A stretch of 64,000 nt of DNA from Roseburia sp. GTDB lineage: Bacteria > Bacillota > Clostridia > Lachnospirales > Lachnospiraceae. This document shows positions 18,284 through 27,268 of this stretch, piece after piece. The stretch covers positions 17,939 to 81,938 of the forward strand of contig JAPFDX010000020.1 of NCBI GenBank assembly GCA_026168605.1, read 5' to 3'. Within the stretch, counting starts at the first letter, position 1. Each line of letters opens with the position of its first letter. A program made the position numbers and the translations under genes. The notes under the pieces were generated by a model. That model was not told where the DNA came from, did no database searches, and saw only the letters and a program-made list of their open reading frames with translations.

Positions 18284-19513
18284 TCACCGGTCGCAGCCCG
18301 CATCCGGCGTGCCGCCCCGGTATGTACACTCTTTTCTTCCAAGAGAAAGCTTAAGCTCCCAGTCCGCCTCCTTCGGCGCGACCCACACACAGTCAAATCC
18401 CCATGCCGGGCGGCTCACCCGCCGGATGTGAAACGCCTGCGCCACGTCCTGCCGTTCCCGTCTGGAAATCTCCGCAGAAACCCTATCTCCATTCCCGCTG
18501 TCCACCCGGATATTCACCGGAAGATATCTGCCGTCCCACGTCTCGGCAAACGCCCATCCCGAACAGACATGGCTGCCGTCCTGGTATTCCTCCCGGTCGA
18601 TCTGGAAACGGATCTTCCGCACACGCAGCCACTCCTCCTCCAAAACCCCGGCGCTGCCCGGATCGTTCCCGCTCCCCGAACTGTCAAGCAGCTCTTCAAG
18701 CGGGATCACTCTTGTTCCGAGTAACCGCTGCATATTGCGGACCGGCAGCGCCCCGCTTCCCAGCCAGTTCTGGAAATGCTCTTCCATGCGCCTATATATC
18801 CCCGCCTCGTCCTCCCCGATGTCTGCCAGTGCAAGCAGCTCCTCCGGGCTTTTCCCGATGCGGTAGAGGACCTGGTAATATGCAAAATAAAGTCCTCTGT
18901 ATATCAAAAATCCCTTTGGTATGGGAAATGTAAATGTCCACTCATAATCGATCGCCTGCCACGGCGTCTCCTCTGCCGCAGCGTCCTCCCCCTCTGCAAA
19001 AAGGTTCGGCAGGATCATGTCAATATCGCTGATCTGCGCAGACGTGTGCGCCCATTCTCCGGCATTGGCAAGAATCTCGGCGTCCTGCGCGGACAGCGCG
19101 CCAAACACCTGCGCAAACTCCGCTGTCAAAGTGAAAGGAATCCTTCCGCCCTCCGCGCGAAGCCTGCGGATATATTCACCTAGGATCCGCGTGATCTGTC
19201 CGTCATCCCCGCTCTCGACCGCCCGCTCCAGCGTCTCCTGAAGCGGCGTGCCGCCAAGAAACGGAAAAACTGCGGCGACGTCCTCTCCCCTGGCACGGAT
19301 CCTGCACGGGCAGAATGTGATCCCGCCCGGACGGTATGCCTCGTTTAATCTGTGGCAATATTCCGCAAGATTTTCAATGTGCGCCCGCCCGGACGGCGTC
19401 AGTGCGTGCTTTACGACGCTTCGCTCACCGTCGTCCCCTGCCACAATATCTGTACGGATACAAAACTGTTCCGCCCGCTCATTGGAATATTTGGAATATA
19501 ACGTCCGCTCCAA
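18284..19513 (-). CDS. Kinase-fold protein, WbdD kinase-domain-like
   Basis: A 409-residue soluble protein. Signs of a small-molecule-kinase fold: SDIDMILPN at 162-170 has the Asp165-N-x4-Asn170 spacing of a catalytic loop (HxDxxxxN, with His replaced by Ser/Ile context), and AIDYEW puts Asp189 where the metal-binding Asp of aminoglycoside-kinase-like enzymes lies. The C-terminal third (from about 300) is a separate region. In related Firmicutes proteins a methyltransferase is fused to such a domain; here the methyltransferase is the adjacent gene (19552). By analogy with E. coli WbdD, which phosphorylates and methylates the chain end to stop growth, this is a candidate capping kinase. It may lack kinase activity. 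Confidence 0.5.
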   Translation of the reverse strand: MERTLYSKYSNERAEQFCIRTDIVAGDDGERSVVKHALTPSGRAHIENLAEYCHRLNEAYRPGGITFCPCRIRARGEDVAAVFPFLGGTPLQETLERAVESGDDGQITRILGEYIRRLRAEGGRIPFTLTAEFAQVFGALSAQDAEILANAGEWAHTSAQISDIDMILPNLFAEGEDAAAEETPWQAIDYEWTFTFPIPKGFLIYRGLYFAYYQVLYRIGKSPEELLALADIGEDEAGIYRRMEEHFQNWLGSGALPVRNMQRLLGTRVIPLEELLDSSGSGNDPGSAGVLEEEWLRVRKIRFQIDREEYQDGSHVCSGWAFAETWDGRYLPVNIRVDSGNGDRVSAEISRRERQDVAQAFHIRRVSRPAWGFDCVWVAPKEADWELKLSLGRKECTYRGGTPDAGCDR

Positions 19514-19551
19514 CGCTCTGCTCCTCCTGTCTTACACCACTCCGGCTATCG

Positions 19552-20406
19552 CTACTCTCTGACTGCCTCGATCAGATAGGAATTGGAAAACGATGCAAAC
19601 AATCCCTCCGCCAGCAGCGTGTCATAGACCCTGCCCTCGTCAAAAAGCTGCAGCCTGTCACTCTCAAAATTTCTTCGGTTCTCCATGAGCTCGCCCGGTT
19701 TTGGGAGCCATTCATCCGAATAGATGCAGGATGGAAACTTGTAGTCGGGATACGGGTAGTAAAACGTCAGCTTTCCAAAACCGGCCTCCCTCAGATACCG
19801 CTCATACTCACCCTTCGTGTAACAGCGCGGCAGATCTCCCGCATCCGGCGCGCCGCCGTAATTCTCAACACCTGAAAAACAGTTGCCGCCGTACTCCTCC
19901 CTGCATCCCGCAAAATACCGCAGTCCCATCCGGTTGGCGTCCGCGACAAACAGTCTGCCATCTGCCGCCAGCTTCTCCCGCAGCATGGGGAGCGCCCTCC
20001 GGCAGCGGTAAAATGCGCCGACCAGAAGGATCAGATCAAATCCATCCCCCTCCGCATCCCCGTAGGAGAGAACACTGCCCGGCTCACCGATGCAGATATG
20101 CAGCCGGCTCCCGGCATCCTTGCAGCGCGCCCGGATGATCTCGGCGTGTACCTCATCCTCTGCCAGACAGGTCACGCTTTCTGCCTTTTCCAAAAGCTTC
20201 CCCGTCAGCGCGCCGCACTCCGGGCGGCACTCCAGTACCCGCGCGCCCTCCTTCACCGGAATCCAGTCCACCAGATTCTGCCGGATCTCTGACAGATGAT
20301 AGAGGTACGGGTAGGAAGCCTCCCTCTGGATCACCGCCTGGTAATCTTCTCTGTCCTGTTTTATGATGATGTCATGCAGTTTTGCCAAAAACTGTGCGTC
20401 CTCCAT
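19552..20406 (-). CDS. SAM-dependent methyltransferase, WbdD-type
   Basis: A 284-residue class I methyltransferase. The SAM-binding loop near residues 57-69 reads VLECRPECGALTG, a degenerate form of E-x-G-x-G. The acidic strand (FDLILLVGAF) and the C-terminal FYYPYPDYKFPSCIYSDE and FSNSYLI segments define a Firmicutes family usually found in surface-glycan loci fused to a kinase-like or glycosyltransferase partner. Its neighbour at 18284 would supply the kinase part. A likely role is methylation of a sugar or of a terminal phosphate that caps the chain; substrate is inferred. It is next to the ABC exporter whose ATPase carries a glycan-binding-type tail. Confidence 0.7.
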   Translation of the reverse strand: MEDAQFLAKLHDIIIKQDREDYQAVIQREASYPYLYHLSEIRQNLVDWIPVKEGARVLECRPECGALTGKLLEKAESVTCLAEDEVHAEIIRARCKDAGSRLHICIGEPGSVLSYGDAEGDGFDLILLVGAFYRCRRALPMLREKLAADGRLFVADANRMGLRYFAGCREEYGGNCFSGVENYGGAPDAGDLPRCYTKGEYERYLREAGFGKLTFYYPYPDYKFPSCIYSDEWLPKPGELMENRRNFESDRLQLFDEGRVYDTLLAEGLFASFSNSYLIEAVRE

Positions 20407-20423
20407 ACCGTTCCTCCTGCCGC

Positions 20424-21704
20424 CTATGCCTCGACGCGCTCCACGGTCGTCTCAGAATTCATATCGTAAAAGCCCACAGTGTTCTTATCCGAGATCACCG
20501 TGACACCCACCACGTCATACAGTCTGTGGTAGGCGCGGAACTCTCCTCCGACATACCCGGTACAGCTTAAGGAGAGCAGATACTCCCCTCCCTGCAGATC
20601 CATGTTCTGCCGGAAAGTGGCGACATAAACCTCGCCCTCCTTCGCCAGACCGACTCCCACCTTCTCGTACATCGTGTTGGTTCCGGTCACCGCCGTCCCC
20701 TGCACCGTCTTAAAGGTATAAGTAAAAATCGGATCCATGATGTCTGTCAGAAACCGTACCTTTGACCTGATCTCAAAGGAAGTTCCCTTCTGGATACAGT
20801 TCGTGTAGCTTCCATATTCATCCACCACTGCAAAATCAATGATTTCCGCTTCTCCCGTCCCGTATTCATTGACATCGGGATTCAGCTCATAATTGTTCTT
20901 CCAGAGCGCGGTATCCGGCGCGTTCTTCGCCCCGTCCAGCACCTGACCGCTCGGGATATTCTGCGACTGGTTCAGCAGAACCTTCTTATACAGATCGATG
21001 ATCTCCTTCGGTCCACCCTCTGCAAGCTTCACGCCCTTGTTCAGAAGGATCACCCGGTCGCAGTATTTCGCAACGCTGCTGATGTCGTGGCTGACAAAAA
21101 TGATCGTCTTGCCCTGCGTCTTGAAATCATCGAACTTCTTATAACACTTCGCCTGAAAAAACGCGTCTCCCACCGAGAGAGCCTCGTCCACGATCAGAAT
21201 CTCCGGGTCGATGTTGATGGCAACCGCGAATGCGAGACGCACGAACATTCCACTCGAATACGTCTTGCACGGCTGGTTGACAAAATCCCCGATATCCGCA
21301 AACCGCAGGATCTCAGGAAGACGCTCATCCATCTCCTCCCTGCTAAAACCCATCATCATACCGTTTAGGTAGACGTTCTCAATCCCGGTGTACTCCATGT
21401 TAAAACCCGCGCCAAGCTCCAGAAGCGCGGAAATCCTGCCCGAAATCTCAACGTTTCCCTCCGTCGGGGAAAGCACCCCGGTAATGATCTTTAAGATCGT
21501 TGATTTTCCCGAGCCGTTGGTGCCGATAATACCGATCGTCTCGCCTCTCTTCACCTCAAACGAGACATGGTCCAGCGCCCTGTGCTCCTTAAAGCGGTTT
21601 TTCCCCGCAACTCCCAGGGCATCCAGCAGACGCTCGGAGGGCTTGTGATACAATTTGTAGACCTTGCTGACGTCCTCTGCCCTGATTGCTATCCTCTCAT
21701 CCAT
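20424..21704 (-). CDS. wzt: Polysaccharide ABC exporter ATPase with C-terminal carbohydrate-binding domain (Wzt type)
   Basis: A 426-residue ATPase: Walker A GTNGSGKS (61-68), YSSGM signature (149-153), Walker B ILIVDE (169-174) and SHD switch (205-207). Residues about 285-426 form a beta-rich domain (FAVVDEYGS, FTYTFKTVQG) matching Wzt C-terminal domains, which in O9a-type systems bind the capped end of the glycan. TagH/Wzt proteins without that tail are shorter (about 250 residues). With the Wzm permease it would export lipid-linked glycan. It sits 17 bases from the methyltransferase gene, which supports a cap-recognition role. Confidence 0.9.
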   Translation of the reverse strand: MDERIAIRAEDVSKVYKLYHKPSERLLDALGVAGKNRFKEHRALDHVSFEVKRGETIGIIGTNGSGKSTILKIITGVLSPTEGNVEISGRISALLELGAGFNMEYTGIENVYLNGMMMGFSREEMDERLPEILRFADIGDFVNQPCKTYSSGMFVRLAFAVAINIDPEILIVDEALSVGDAFFQAKCYKKFDDFKTQGKTIIFVSHDISSVAKYCDRVILLNKGVKLAEGGPKEIIDLYKKVLLNQSQNIPSGQVLDGAKNAPDTALWKNNYELNPDVNEYGTGEAEIIDFAVVDEYGSYTNCIQKGTSFEIRSKVRFLTDIMDPIFTYTFKTVQGTAVTGTNTMYEKVGVGLAKEGEVYVATFRQNMDLQGGEYLLSLSCTGYVGGEFRAYHRLYDVVGVTVISDKNTVGFYDMNSETTVERVEA

Positions 21705-21738
21705 CTAAGCTGTCTTTTCCTCTCTCATTCCCCGTCTC

Positions 21739-22572
21739 TTACAGCACATCTGCAAAATGCGGACGCAGCCGTCTGAATACGGAAGTTCCCAATAATAATA
21801 TCGCGACTGTGACGATCCAGAAATATGCGGTCAGTCCCCAGTTCTCCCAGAAACCGATTTTGTGGATCAGCGCATTCCGGTATCCCGACACCACATAATA
21901 CATCGGGTTCAGCTTTAAAAGCACCGCCGCCCATCCCGGTATCTGCGTCATCGCCTCAAAGTTCCACATGATCGGTGTGACCCACATACCGATCTGAAGC
22001 AGGATCGCCACAACCTCTTTCATATCGCGGAAAAATACGGTGACTGCGCTGGTCGCATACACGATCCCCGTCGTGAGTACGATCATACAGACCGAATAAT
22101 AAATCACAAGCAGCGTGTACAGATCGGGCGGATACCCCATGATCCAGAATACCACGATCGCAAACGCCACAAAAAACAGATGCGTAAACAGCGCCGATAT
22201 CATCTTCACAACCGGAAGCGTATCGATCTGAAAGACAACCTTCTTCACGAGATAGCTGTACTCCACCAGCACACCCGTCCCTCCGTTCATCGCCTCCTGA
22301 AAATAAAACCACGGCACCAGACCCGCCATCAGCCACATCACGAACGGGATCTCGATCCCCGTCCGCAGGTCGCTCGCCTTCTGGTGAAGCCCAAACTCAA
22401 ACACAAACCAGTAGAGCAGCACCGTGATGACCGGCTGTACAAACGCCCAGACGATTCCGAAATAAGAGCCTGCAAACTTTTTCTTGACGTCATTTTTTGC
22501 AAGATTCCATATCAGCTTTCTGCTGCCGACAAGATGCGCGGGCAGCGATGTCTTACTTTTCTTTCCTGACAT
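21739..22572 (-). CDS. wzm: Polysaccharide ABC exporter permease (Wzm/TagG type)
   Basis: A 277-residue permease with an N-terminal amphipathic stretch (LIWNLAKNDVKKKFAGSYFG) and six helices, the standard ABC-2 type. The family motif GIVWAFVQPVITVLLYWFVF follows. It lies 34 bases upstream of the ATPase gene on the coding strand, in one operon. Length (about 260-280) is normal for Wzm proteins. It exports the lipid-linked polysaccharide together with the Wzt ATPase. Confidence 0.92.
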   Translation of the reverse strand: MSGKKSKTSLPAHLVGSRKLIWNLAKNDVKKKFAGSYFGIVWAFVQPVITVLLYWFVFEFGLHQKASDLRTGIEIPFVMWLMAGLVPWFYFQEAMNGGTGVLVEYSYLVKKVVFQIDTLPVVKMISALFTHLFFVAFAIVVFWIMGYPPDLYTLLVIYYSVCMIVLTTGIVYATSAVTVFFRDMKEVVAILLQIGMWVTPIMWNFEAMTQIPGWAAVLLKLNPMYYVVSGYRNALIHKIGFWENWGLTAYFWIVTVAILLLGTSVFRRLRPHFADVL

Positions 22573-22581
22573 TCTTTTCTC

Positions 22582-23166
22582 CTAATCCCGGACGCCGTGC
22601 GCCAGCTTGTATTCCGCAAAGCTCTTCTGCACCTTGTCCTTGTCCGACAGGATCAGATCCCCTGCGCCCATGCCCTCCGGCATCGGCCACTCAACACCGA
22701 GTTCCTCGTCGTTCCAGAGGATCCCGCCCTCGTCGTTCGGGTGGTAAAAATCTGTGACCTTGTAGCAGAACTCCGCATAATCGGACAGCACGATAAAGCC
22801 ATGCGCAAAATTCTTCGGCACGAAAAACTGCTTTTTATTCTCCGCCGTAAGGAGCACGCCATACCATTTTCCAAAGGTCTTTGAGCCCTCGCGCAGATCG
22901 ACCGCGACGTCAAACACCTCGCCGCTTATCACGCGCACAAGCTTATCCTGCGGATACTCGATCTGAAAATGCAATCCCCGCAGCACGCCCTTTTTCGACG
23001 CCGACTGGTTGTCCTGCACAAACGTACAGTCAATGCCCGCCTCCGCAAAATCCTGATAATTATATGTCTCCATAAAATAGCCTCTCGCGTCCCCGAACAC
23101 TGCAGGCTCGATGACCTTAAGACCCTCGATTCCATTACAATTCTCTGTTACTTTAATCTTTCCCAT
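22582..23166 (-). CDS. rfbC: dTDP-4-dehydrorhamnose 3,5-epimerase
   Basis: A 194-residue cupin epimerase, third enzyme of dTDP-L-rhamnose synthesis. RGLHFQ (the catalytic His), the dimer-core motif VFDVAVDLREGSKTFGKW, and FVPKNFAHGF with the NKKQF segment match the family. Length is typical. The gene follows rfbA within 15 bases and precedes the export permease, so rhamnose supply and polysaccharide export are in one transcript. Confidence 0.95.
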   Translation of the reverse strand: MGKIKVTENCNGIEGLKVIEPAVFGDARGYFMETYNYQDFAEAGIDCTFVQDNQSASKKGVLRGLHFQIEYPQDKLVRVISGEVFDVAVDLREGSKTFGKWYGVLLTAENKKQFFVPKNFAHGFIVLSDYAEFCYKVTDFYHPNDEGGILWNDEELGVEWPMPEGMGAGDLILSDKDKVQKSFAEYKLAHGVRD

Positions 23167-23181
23167 ACCGGTTACCTTTCC

Positions 23182-24060
23182 TTACAGGCCTTCTGCAATC
23201 TCCATCAAATATTTTCCGTAGTCCGTCTTCAAAAGCGGCTGCGCCAGCCGGATCAACTGTTCCCTGTCGATAAATCCGCGCTTATAGGCGATCTCCTCGA
23301 TACAGGAAATGTAAAGTCCCTGACGTTTCTGGAATGCGGACACAAAATCAGCGGCGGCAAGCAGCATATCGTGATTTCCGGTATCCAGCCATGCAAAACC
23401 GCGTCCAAGCGTCTCCACACTGAGTGTTCCGCGCTTTAAATACTCATTGTTGACAGAGGTGATCTCGATCTCCCCGCGTGCGGACGGTTTTACATTTTTT
23501 GCGATCTCCACAACGTCGTTGTCATAGAAATAGAGTCCCGGCACTGCATAGTTGGACTTCGGCTCCGCCGGCTTCTCCTCGATGGAGAGCGCCTTGCCGT
23601 TTGCATCGAACTCGACAACACCGTACTCGCGCGGGTCTCTCACATAGTAACCAAAAATGGTCGCTCCCGGATTCTGCTGTGTGCGCTCCGCCGCATTTCT
23701 TAACACCTTTGAAAAGCTCTGTCCGTAGAAGATATTATCCCCCAGCACCAGCGCCACTGCATCATTTCCAATAAACTGCTCACCGATGATGAACGCATCG
23801 GCAAGTCCTCTTGGCTCCTCCTGCACGGCATAGGAAAAACTCATGCCAAGCTGGCTGCCGTCACCGAACAGCTCTTCAAACACCGGAAGATCGCGCGGCG
23901 TGGATATGATGAGCACCTCGCGGATCCCCGCCAGCATCAGCGTGGATAACGGATAATAGATCATCGGCTTGTCATAAACCGGCATGATCTGCTTGGAAAT
24001 CGCTTTTGTCAGCGGATAAAGTCTGGTACCGGAACCCCCGGCGAGAATAATTCCTTTCAT
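23182..24060 (-). CDS. rfbA: Glucose-1-phosphate thymidylyltransferase
   Basis: A 292-residue nucleotidyltransferase that makes dTDP-glucose, first step to dTDP-rhamnose. [16 protein letters not shown] and [16 protein letters not shown] are exactly the family's start; [10 protein letters not shown] and [14 protein letters not shown] follow. The ATG at 24060 has a GGAGG site; an ATG seven codons upstream is less well placed. It is separated from rfbB by 140 bases containing a hairpin. Confidence 0.96.
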   Translation of the reverse strand: MKGIILAGGSGTRLYPLTKAISKQIMPVYDKPMIYYPLSTLMLAGIREVLIISTPRDLPVFEELFGDGSQLGMSFSYAVQEEPRGLADAFIIGEQFIGNDAVALVLGDNIFYGQSFSKVLRNAAERTQQNPGATIFGYYVRDPREYGVVEFDANGKALSIEEKPAEPKSNYAVPGLYFYDNDVVEIAKNVKPSARGEIEITSVNNEYLKRGTLSVETLGRGFAWLDTGNHDMLLAAADFVSAFQKRQGLYISCIEEIAYKRGFIDREQLIRLAQPLLKTDYGKYLMEIAEGL

Positions 24061-24162
24061 AGTAACCTCCATTTTTAACAATATATGGCACGTATCTTAA
24101 TATTTCCGTCTGTCTGCATTTAATTTTTTCTTAAAATTGTCCTCTGATAAAAACGCAAACAA

Positions 24163-24188
24163 GCAGTATCACCAAATGGCGGTACTGC
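24163..24188 (-). terminator. Hairpin between rfbB and rfbA, weak terminator or processing site
   Basis: Minus-strand reading gives an 11-bp stem (one mismatch, one G-T pair) with a four-base ATTT loop, followed by TTGTTTGCGTTTTTA at 24162-24148. The T-rich tail is interrupted, so full termination is unlikely; it may set the ratio of rfbB to the downstream genes. Confidence 0.4.
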
Positions 24189-24200
24189 TGTCTGCATCAC

Positions 24201-25283
24201 TTATCTGTTCTGATACATATCCTCATAATACTTCTGATAATCACCGCTTGTCACGTTCTTCATCCAGTCCTCATGCTCAAAGAACCACGCGATCGTCTTT
24301 TTGATGCCCTCCGCAAACATGGTTTCCGGCTCCCAGCCAATCTCCGCCCTGATCTTGTCCGGAGCGATGGCATAGCGTCTGTCGTGTCCCTTTCGGTCCT
24401 CGACATAGGTGATGAGATCTTTGCTGACCAGCGCTCTTCTCGGGTCATCCGCCGGAAGCATCTCCTGTAAGGTATCGATGATAATATGGATGATCTCAAT
24501 ATTCTGCTTCTCATTGTGACCGCCGATATTGTAAGTCTCTCCGAGACGTCCCTTCTCCTGCACCATGTCAATTCCCTTCGCATGGTCGTCCACATACAGC
24601 CAGTCGCGGACATTCTTGCCGTCCCCGTATACCGGAAGCTTCTTGCCCTGCAGCGCGTTGTTGATGATCAGCGGGATCAGCTTCTCCGGGAACTGGTACG
24701 GACCGTAATTGTTCGAGCAGTTCGTGATATTCGCCGGGAACTTGTAGGTGTCAATATAAGCCTTCACCAGCATATCGGAGGACGCCTTGCTCGCAGAATA
24801 CGGGCTGTGCGGCGCATACGGCGTCGTCTCATAGAAATAGGTGCCATCCTCCTCTAAGGAACCGTACACCTCATCCGTCGACACGTGCAAAAAGCGCTTG
24901 TCCGCTTTGAATGTGCCGTCCGGCAGCTCCCATGCCGCCTTGGCACAGTTTAACATGACAGCCGTTCCCAGCACGTTTGTCTTGACAAAGACCTCCGGAT
25001 TCTTAATGCTGCGATCCACATGGCTCTCCGCCGCAAAATGCACGACGCGGTCGATATCGTTCTCTGCAAAAATCTTCTCGATCGCCTCCTTGTCCGTGAT
25101 GTCCGCCTTCACAAACGTATAGTTATCTCTGTCCTCGATGTCCTTTAAATTCTCCAGATTGCCCGCATAGGTCAGCGCATCCACATTGATGATGCGGATC
25201 TCATCCCCATACTTGCGAAACATATAATGAATATAGTTAGAACCGATAAACCCGGCTCCTCCGGTTACCAAATAAGTTCTCAT
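24201..25283 (-). CDS. rfbB: dTDP-glucose 4,6-dehydratase
   Basis: A 360-residue extended short-chain dehydrogenase. TGGAGFIGSNYIHYM gives the NAD-binding glycines, HFAAESHVDRSI and STDEVYG the catalytic region, and SPYSASKASSD the Tyr-x3-Lys. Second enzyme of dTDP-L-rhamnose synthesis. The ATG at 25283 has GGAG five bases before it; the longer frame to 25343 includes the predicted promoter. It is the first gene of the 25-kb polysaccharide run. Confidence 0.96.
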   Translation of the reverse strand: MRTYLVTGGAGFIGSNYIHYMFRKYGDEIRIINVDALTYAGNLENLKDIEDRDNYTFVKADITDKEAIEKIFAENDIDRVVHFAAESHVDRSIKNPEVFVKTNVLGTAVMLNCAKAAWELPDGTFKADKRFLHVSTDEVYGSLEEDGTYFYETTPYAPHSPYSASKASSDMLVKAYIDTYKFPANITNCSNNYGPYQFPEKLIPLIINNALQGKKLPVYGDGKNVRDWLYVDDHAKGIDMVQEKGRLGETYNIGGHNEKQNIEIIHIIIDTLQEMLPADDPRRALVSKDLITYVEDRKGHDRRYAIAPDKIRAEIGWEPETMFAEGIKKTIAWFFEHEDWMKNVTSGDYQKYYEDMYQNR

Positions 25284-25347
25284 GTATTCTCCATCTTCCT
25301 TTCTGGCACGCATTTGCATACCATTTTGACCAAATCTTGTCATAATT

Positions 25348-25377
25348 ATTATGATTCTACCACATATTTTCTGTCAG
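25348..25377 (-). promoter_or_regulatory. Predicted promoter of rfbB and the polysaccharide operon
   Basis: CTGACA (25377-25372) and CATAAT (25353-25348) with 18 bases between, each five of six matches to the sigma-A consensus. An overlapping TAGAAT is an alternative -10. The start would lie near 25341, about 58 bases before rfbB. It follows the terminator of the sugar-uptake operon, so the two units look separately transcribed. Confidence 0.6.
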
Positions 25378-25403
25378 CACAAGGTCAAGACAATTTTCTT
25401 ATA

Positions 25404-25452
25404 CCAAAAAACAGGGTGTCTTTCCTATGATATTCCGAAAAGACTGCCCTGT
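25404..25452 (-). terminator. Rho-independent terminator of the sugar-uptake operon
   Basis: On the minus strand, AACAGGG-x2-GTCTTTT pairs with AAAGAC-x-CCCTGTT across a 14-base loop, and the stem is followed by TTTTTTGG. It lies 26 bases after the stop codon of the last permease gene. Confidence 0.85.
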
Positions 25453-25477
25453 TGGTTTCCTTTATTGAATGAAATTG

Positions 25478-26311
25478 TTATCCTTTTACCGCTCCTGCCA
25501 CGACTCCCTCAATGATCTGCTTCTGCATCACGATATAGAAGATCACAAGAGGCAGCGTCGCCATCACAAGCATCGGGAAGAATGAAGTCCAGTCGGTGGA
25601 AAACGGTCCCACGTTTCTGTATACCTGCTGCAGGAGCACCTGCTTTTCCGATGACTGCAAAAATAACAGCGGCGTCATAAAGTCATTCCAGATTGCCAGC
25701 GTATCCAGAATCGCCACGGTGGAGACGATCGGCTTTAACAGCGGGAAGATAATCCTCCAGAAGCACTGGAAGGTCCCGCAGCCGTCGATCAGCGCCGCTT
25801 CCTCCAGCTCCTGCGGCACGGTGTTGATAAATCCACGCATCAGGAAAATAGAGAGTGGAAGGTTGATACAAAATACGTTGACCAGGATCACTCCCAGGTG
25901 GGTGTTCATCAGATTCGCGCCAGCAATGATCTTGTACAGCGGAATGATGGATACCTGGAACGGTATGATCAGACCTACCAGAAATACTGAGTACATCACT
26001 TTAAACATCTTTTGCTTACTTCTGGCTATGACATACGACGCCATGGACGCAAAAACCACCAGAAAGATCACGGACGTCACGGTGATGATCAGATTGTTTT
26101 TCAGCGCCTGACCGTAATTCATCGCGTCAATCGCCTTAATGTAGTTGTCAAAAGTAAAATGTGTGGGCAGCCCCAACGGACTTGCCACCGCCTCTGCCGG
26201 TGTCTTAAACGTTGTAACGAGCAGATAATAAATCGGAAGCAGCATTATCACCGACACGATCGCCAAAAATATGCCGTAACCTGTTTTTTTCGCTATATTC
26301 TTACACTTCAT
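25478..26311 (-). CDS. Carbohydrate ABC transporter permease, MalG/AraQ type
   Basis: A 277-residue permease with six helices and the EAA loop (EELEEAALIDGCGTFQCFW, read as EAALIDGCGTF) that docks on the shared ATPase. Typical second permease of a CUT1 sugar importer. No ATPase gene lies nearby; such systems usually share an MsmK-type ATPase encoded elsewhere. The ATG at 26311 overlaps the upstream stop (TGATG), so it is translationally coupled; a GTG codon just before it is the alternative. Confidence 0.9.
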   Translation of the reverse strand: MKCKNIAKKTGYGIFLAIVSVIMLLPIYYLLVTTFKTPAEAVASPLGLPTHFTFDNYIKAIDAMNYGQALKNNLIITVTSVIFLVVFASMASYVIARSKQKMFKVMYSVFLVGLIIPFQVSIIPLYKIIAGANLMNTHLGVILVNVFCINLPLSIFLMRGFINTVPQELEEAALIDGCGTFQCFWRIIFPLLKPIVSTVAILDTLAIWNDFMTPLLFLQSSEKQVLLQQVYRNVGPFSTDWTSFFPMLVMATLPLVIFYIVMQKQIIEGVVAGAVKG

Positions 26312-27192
26312 CACGCCTGAATCGCTCCTTCCCACTTATCCAAGAAGTACGTAACAACCTTAGAAAATACAAAGACAATGACAAAAAATACAACTGCAAA
26401 CGCGCACGCGTACGCGGTCTTTCCCGTATTGAATCCTTCGCGGATCAAGGTCGTCATGATCGTCTCGGTCGCATAACCCGGTCCGCCTTTTGTCATGACA
26501 AACACCGCATCAAACATCTTCATACCGCCGATCAAGCTCATCAGCAGGTTAAACGATGTCGCCGGATATAAGAGCGGCAGTGTGATCCTGAAAAATCTCT
26601 GGATCCCGTTTGCACCGTCAATTTGCGCCGCTTCATACAGCGAGCTGTCGATACTCTTTAGGTTCGCCACATAGATGACCATCGTATATCCCGTCCACTG
26701 CCATACCTGCGTTGCAAGAACCGAGTACAGCGCAATATTGCTGTCGCCCAACCAGTTTACCGGCTGCCCGCCGAAAAACTGGATGATGCTGTTTAACAGA
26801 CCTCCGTCCGCAGACGTCATGATGTACTGGAACAGATACCCCACGACCATGATACTCAGCACCGCAGGCAAAAATGTGATTCCCTTTACGAAATTCGTCA
26901 CTTTGGAATTTCTATTTAACAGCACTGCCAGTATGATGGAGAGCACGTTCTGGATGATCGTGATCAAAATCGCGTACACAACCGAGTGCTGGATGGCAGC
27001 CACGGTCTTTGCATCCTGAAATAATTTCTGAAAATTTCGAAAACCGATAAAATCTATATCCGCATTATAAACTGACCAGTTTGTCAGACTGTATCCAAAA
27101 CTCATAATAGCCGGAACAATAAACAAAATTATAAATCCAATAAACGCAGGAAGTATCATGAGAAAATATGTTCTGTTCTTCCTTTTATCCAT
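26311..27192 (-). CDS. Carbohydrate ABC transporter permease, MalF/UgpA type
   Basis: A 293-residue permease with six helices, LPAFIGFIILFIVPAI start and the EAA loop SSLYEAAQIDGANGIQRFF. First permease of the CUT1 importer. The start at 27192 lies eight bases after AAGGA; an ATG two codons earlier is too close to it. The binding-protein gene is directly upstream, separated by an attenuator-like hairpin that would leave the permeases less expressed than the binding protein. Confidence 0.92.
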   Translation of the reverse strand: MDKRKNRTYFLMILPAFIGFIILFIVPAIMSFGYSLTNWSVYNADIDFIGFRNFQKLFQDAKTVAAIQHSVVYAILITIIQNVLSIILAVLLNRNSKVTNFVKGITFLPAVLSIMVVGYLFQYIMTSADGGLLNSIIQFFGGQPVNWLGDSNIALYSVLATQVWQWTGYTMVIYVANLKSIDSSLYEAAQIDGANGIQRFFRITLPLLYPATSFNLLMSLIGGMKMFDAVFVMTKGGPGYATETIMTTLIREGFNTGKTAYACAFAVVFFVIVFVFSKVVTYFLDKWEGAIQA

Positions 27193-27221
27193 AATCATTT
27201 CCTTCCTTCTCGATCGCTCTT

Positions 27222-27257
27222 ATAAAAAAGGGGTGCAGAATGATCCCCACACCCCTT
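27222..27257 (-). terminator. Terminator/attenuator between binding protein and permease genes
   Basis: A perfect 8-bp stem (AAGGGGTG / CACCCCTT) with a 14-base loop is followed on the minus strand by TTTTTTATA. It is 12 bases downstream of the binding-protein stop. Partial termination here is a common way to make binding protein in excess over permeases. Confidence 0.75.
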
Positions 27258-27268
27258 CCTGATACTTC

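Noticed and set aside
24163..24188. The rfbB-rfbA hairpin as a full terminator separating two operons
   Set aside because: Its T-tail is broken and no promoter was found before rfbA, so a partial attenuator is more likely.
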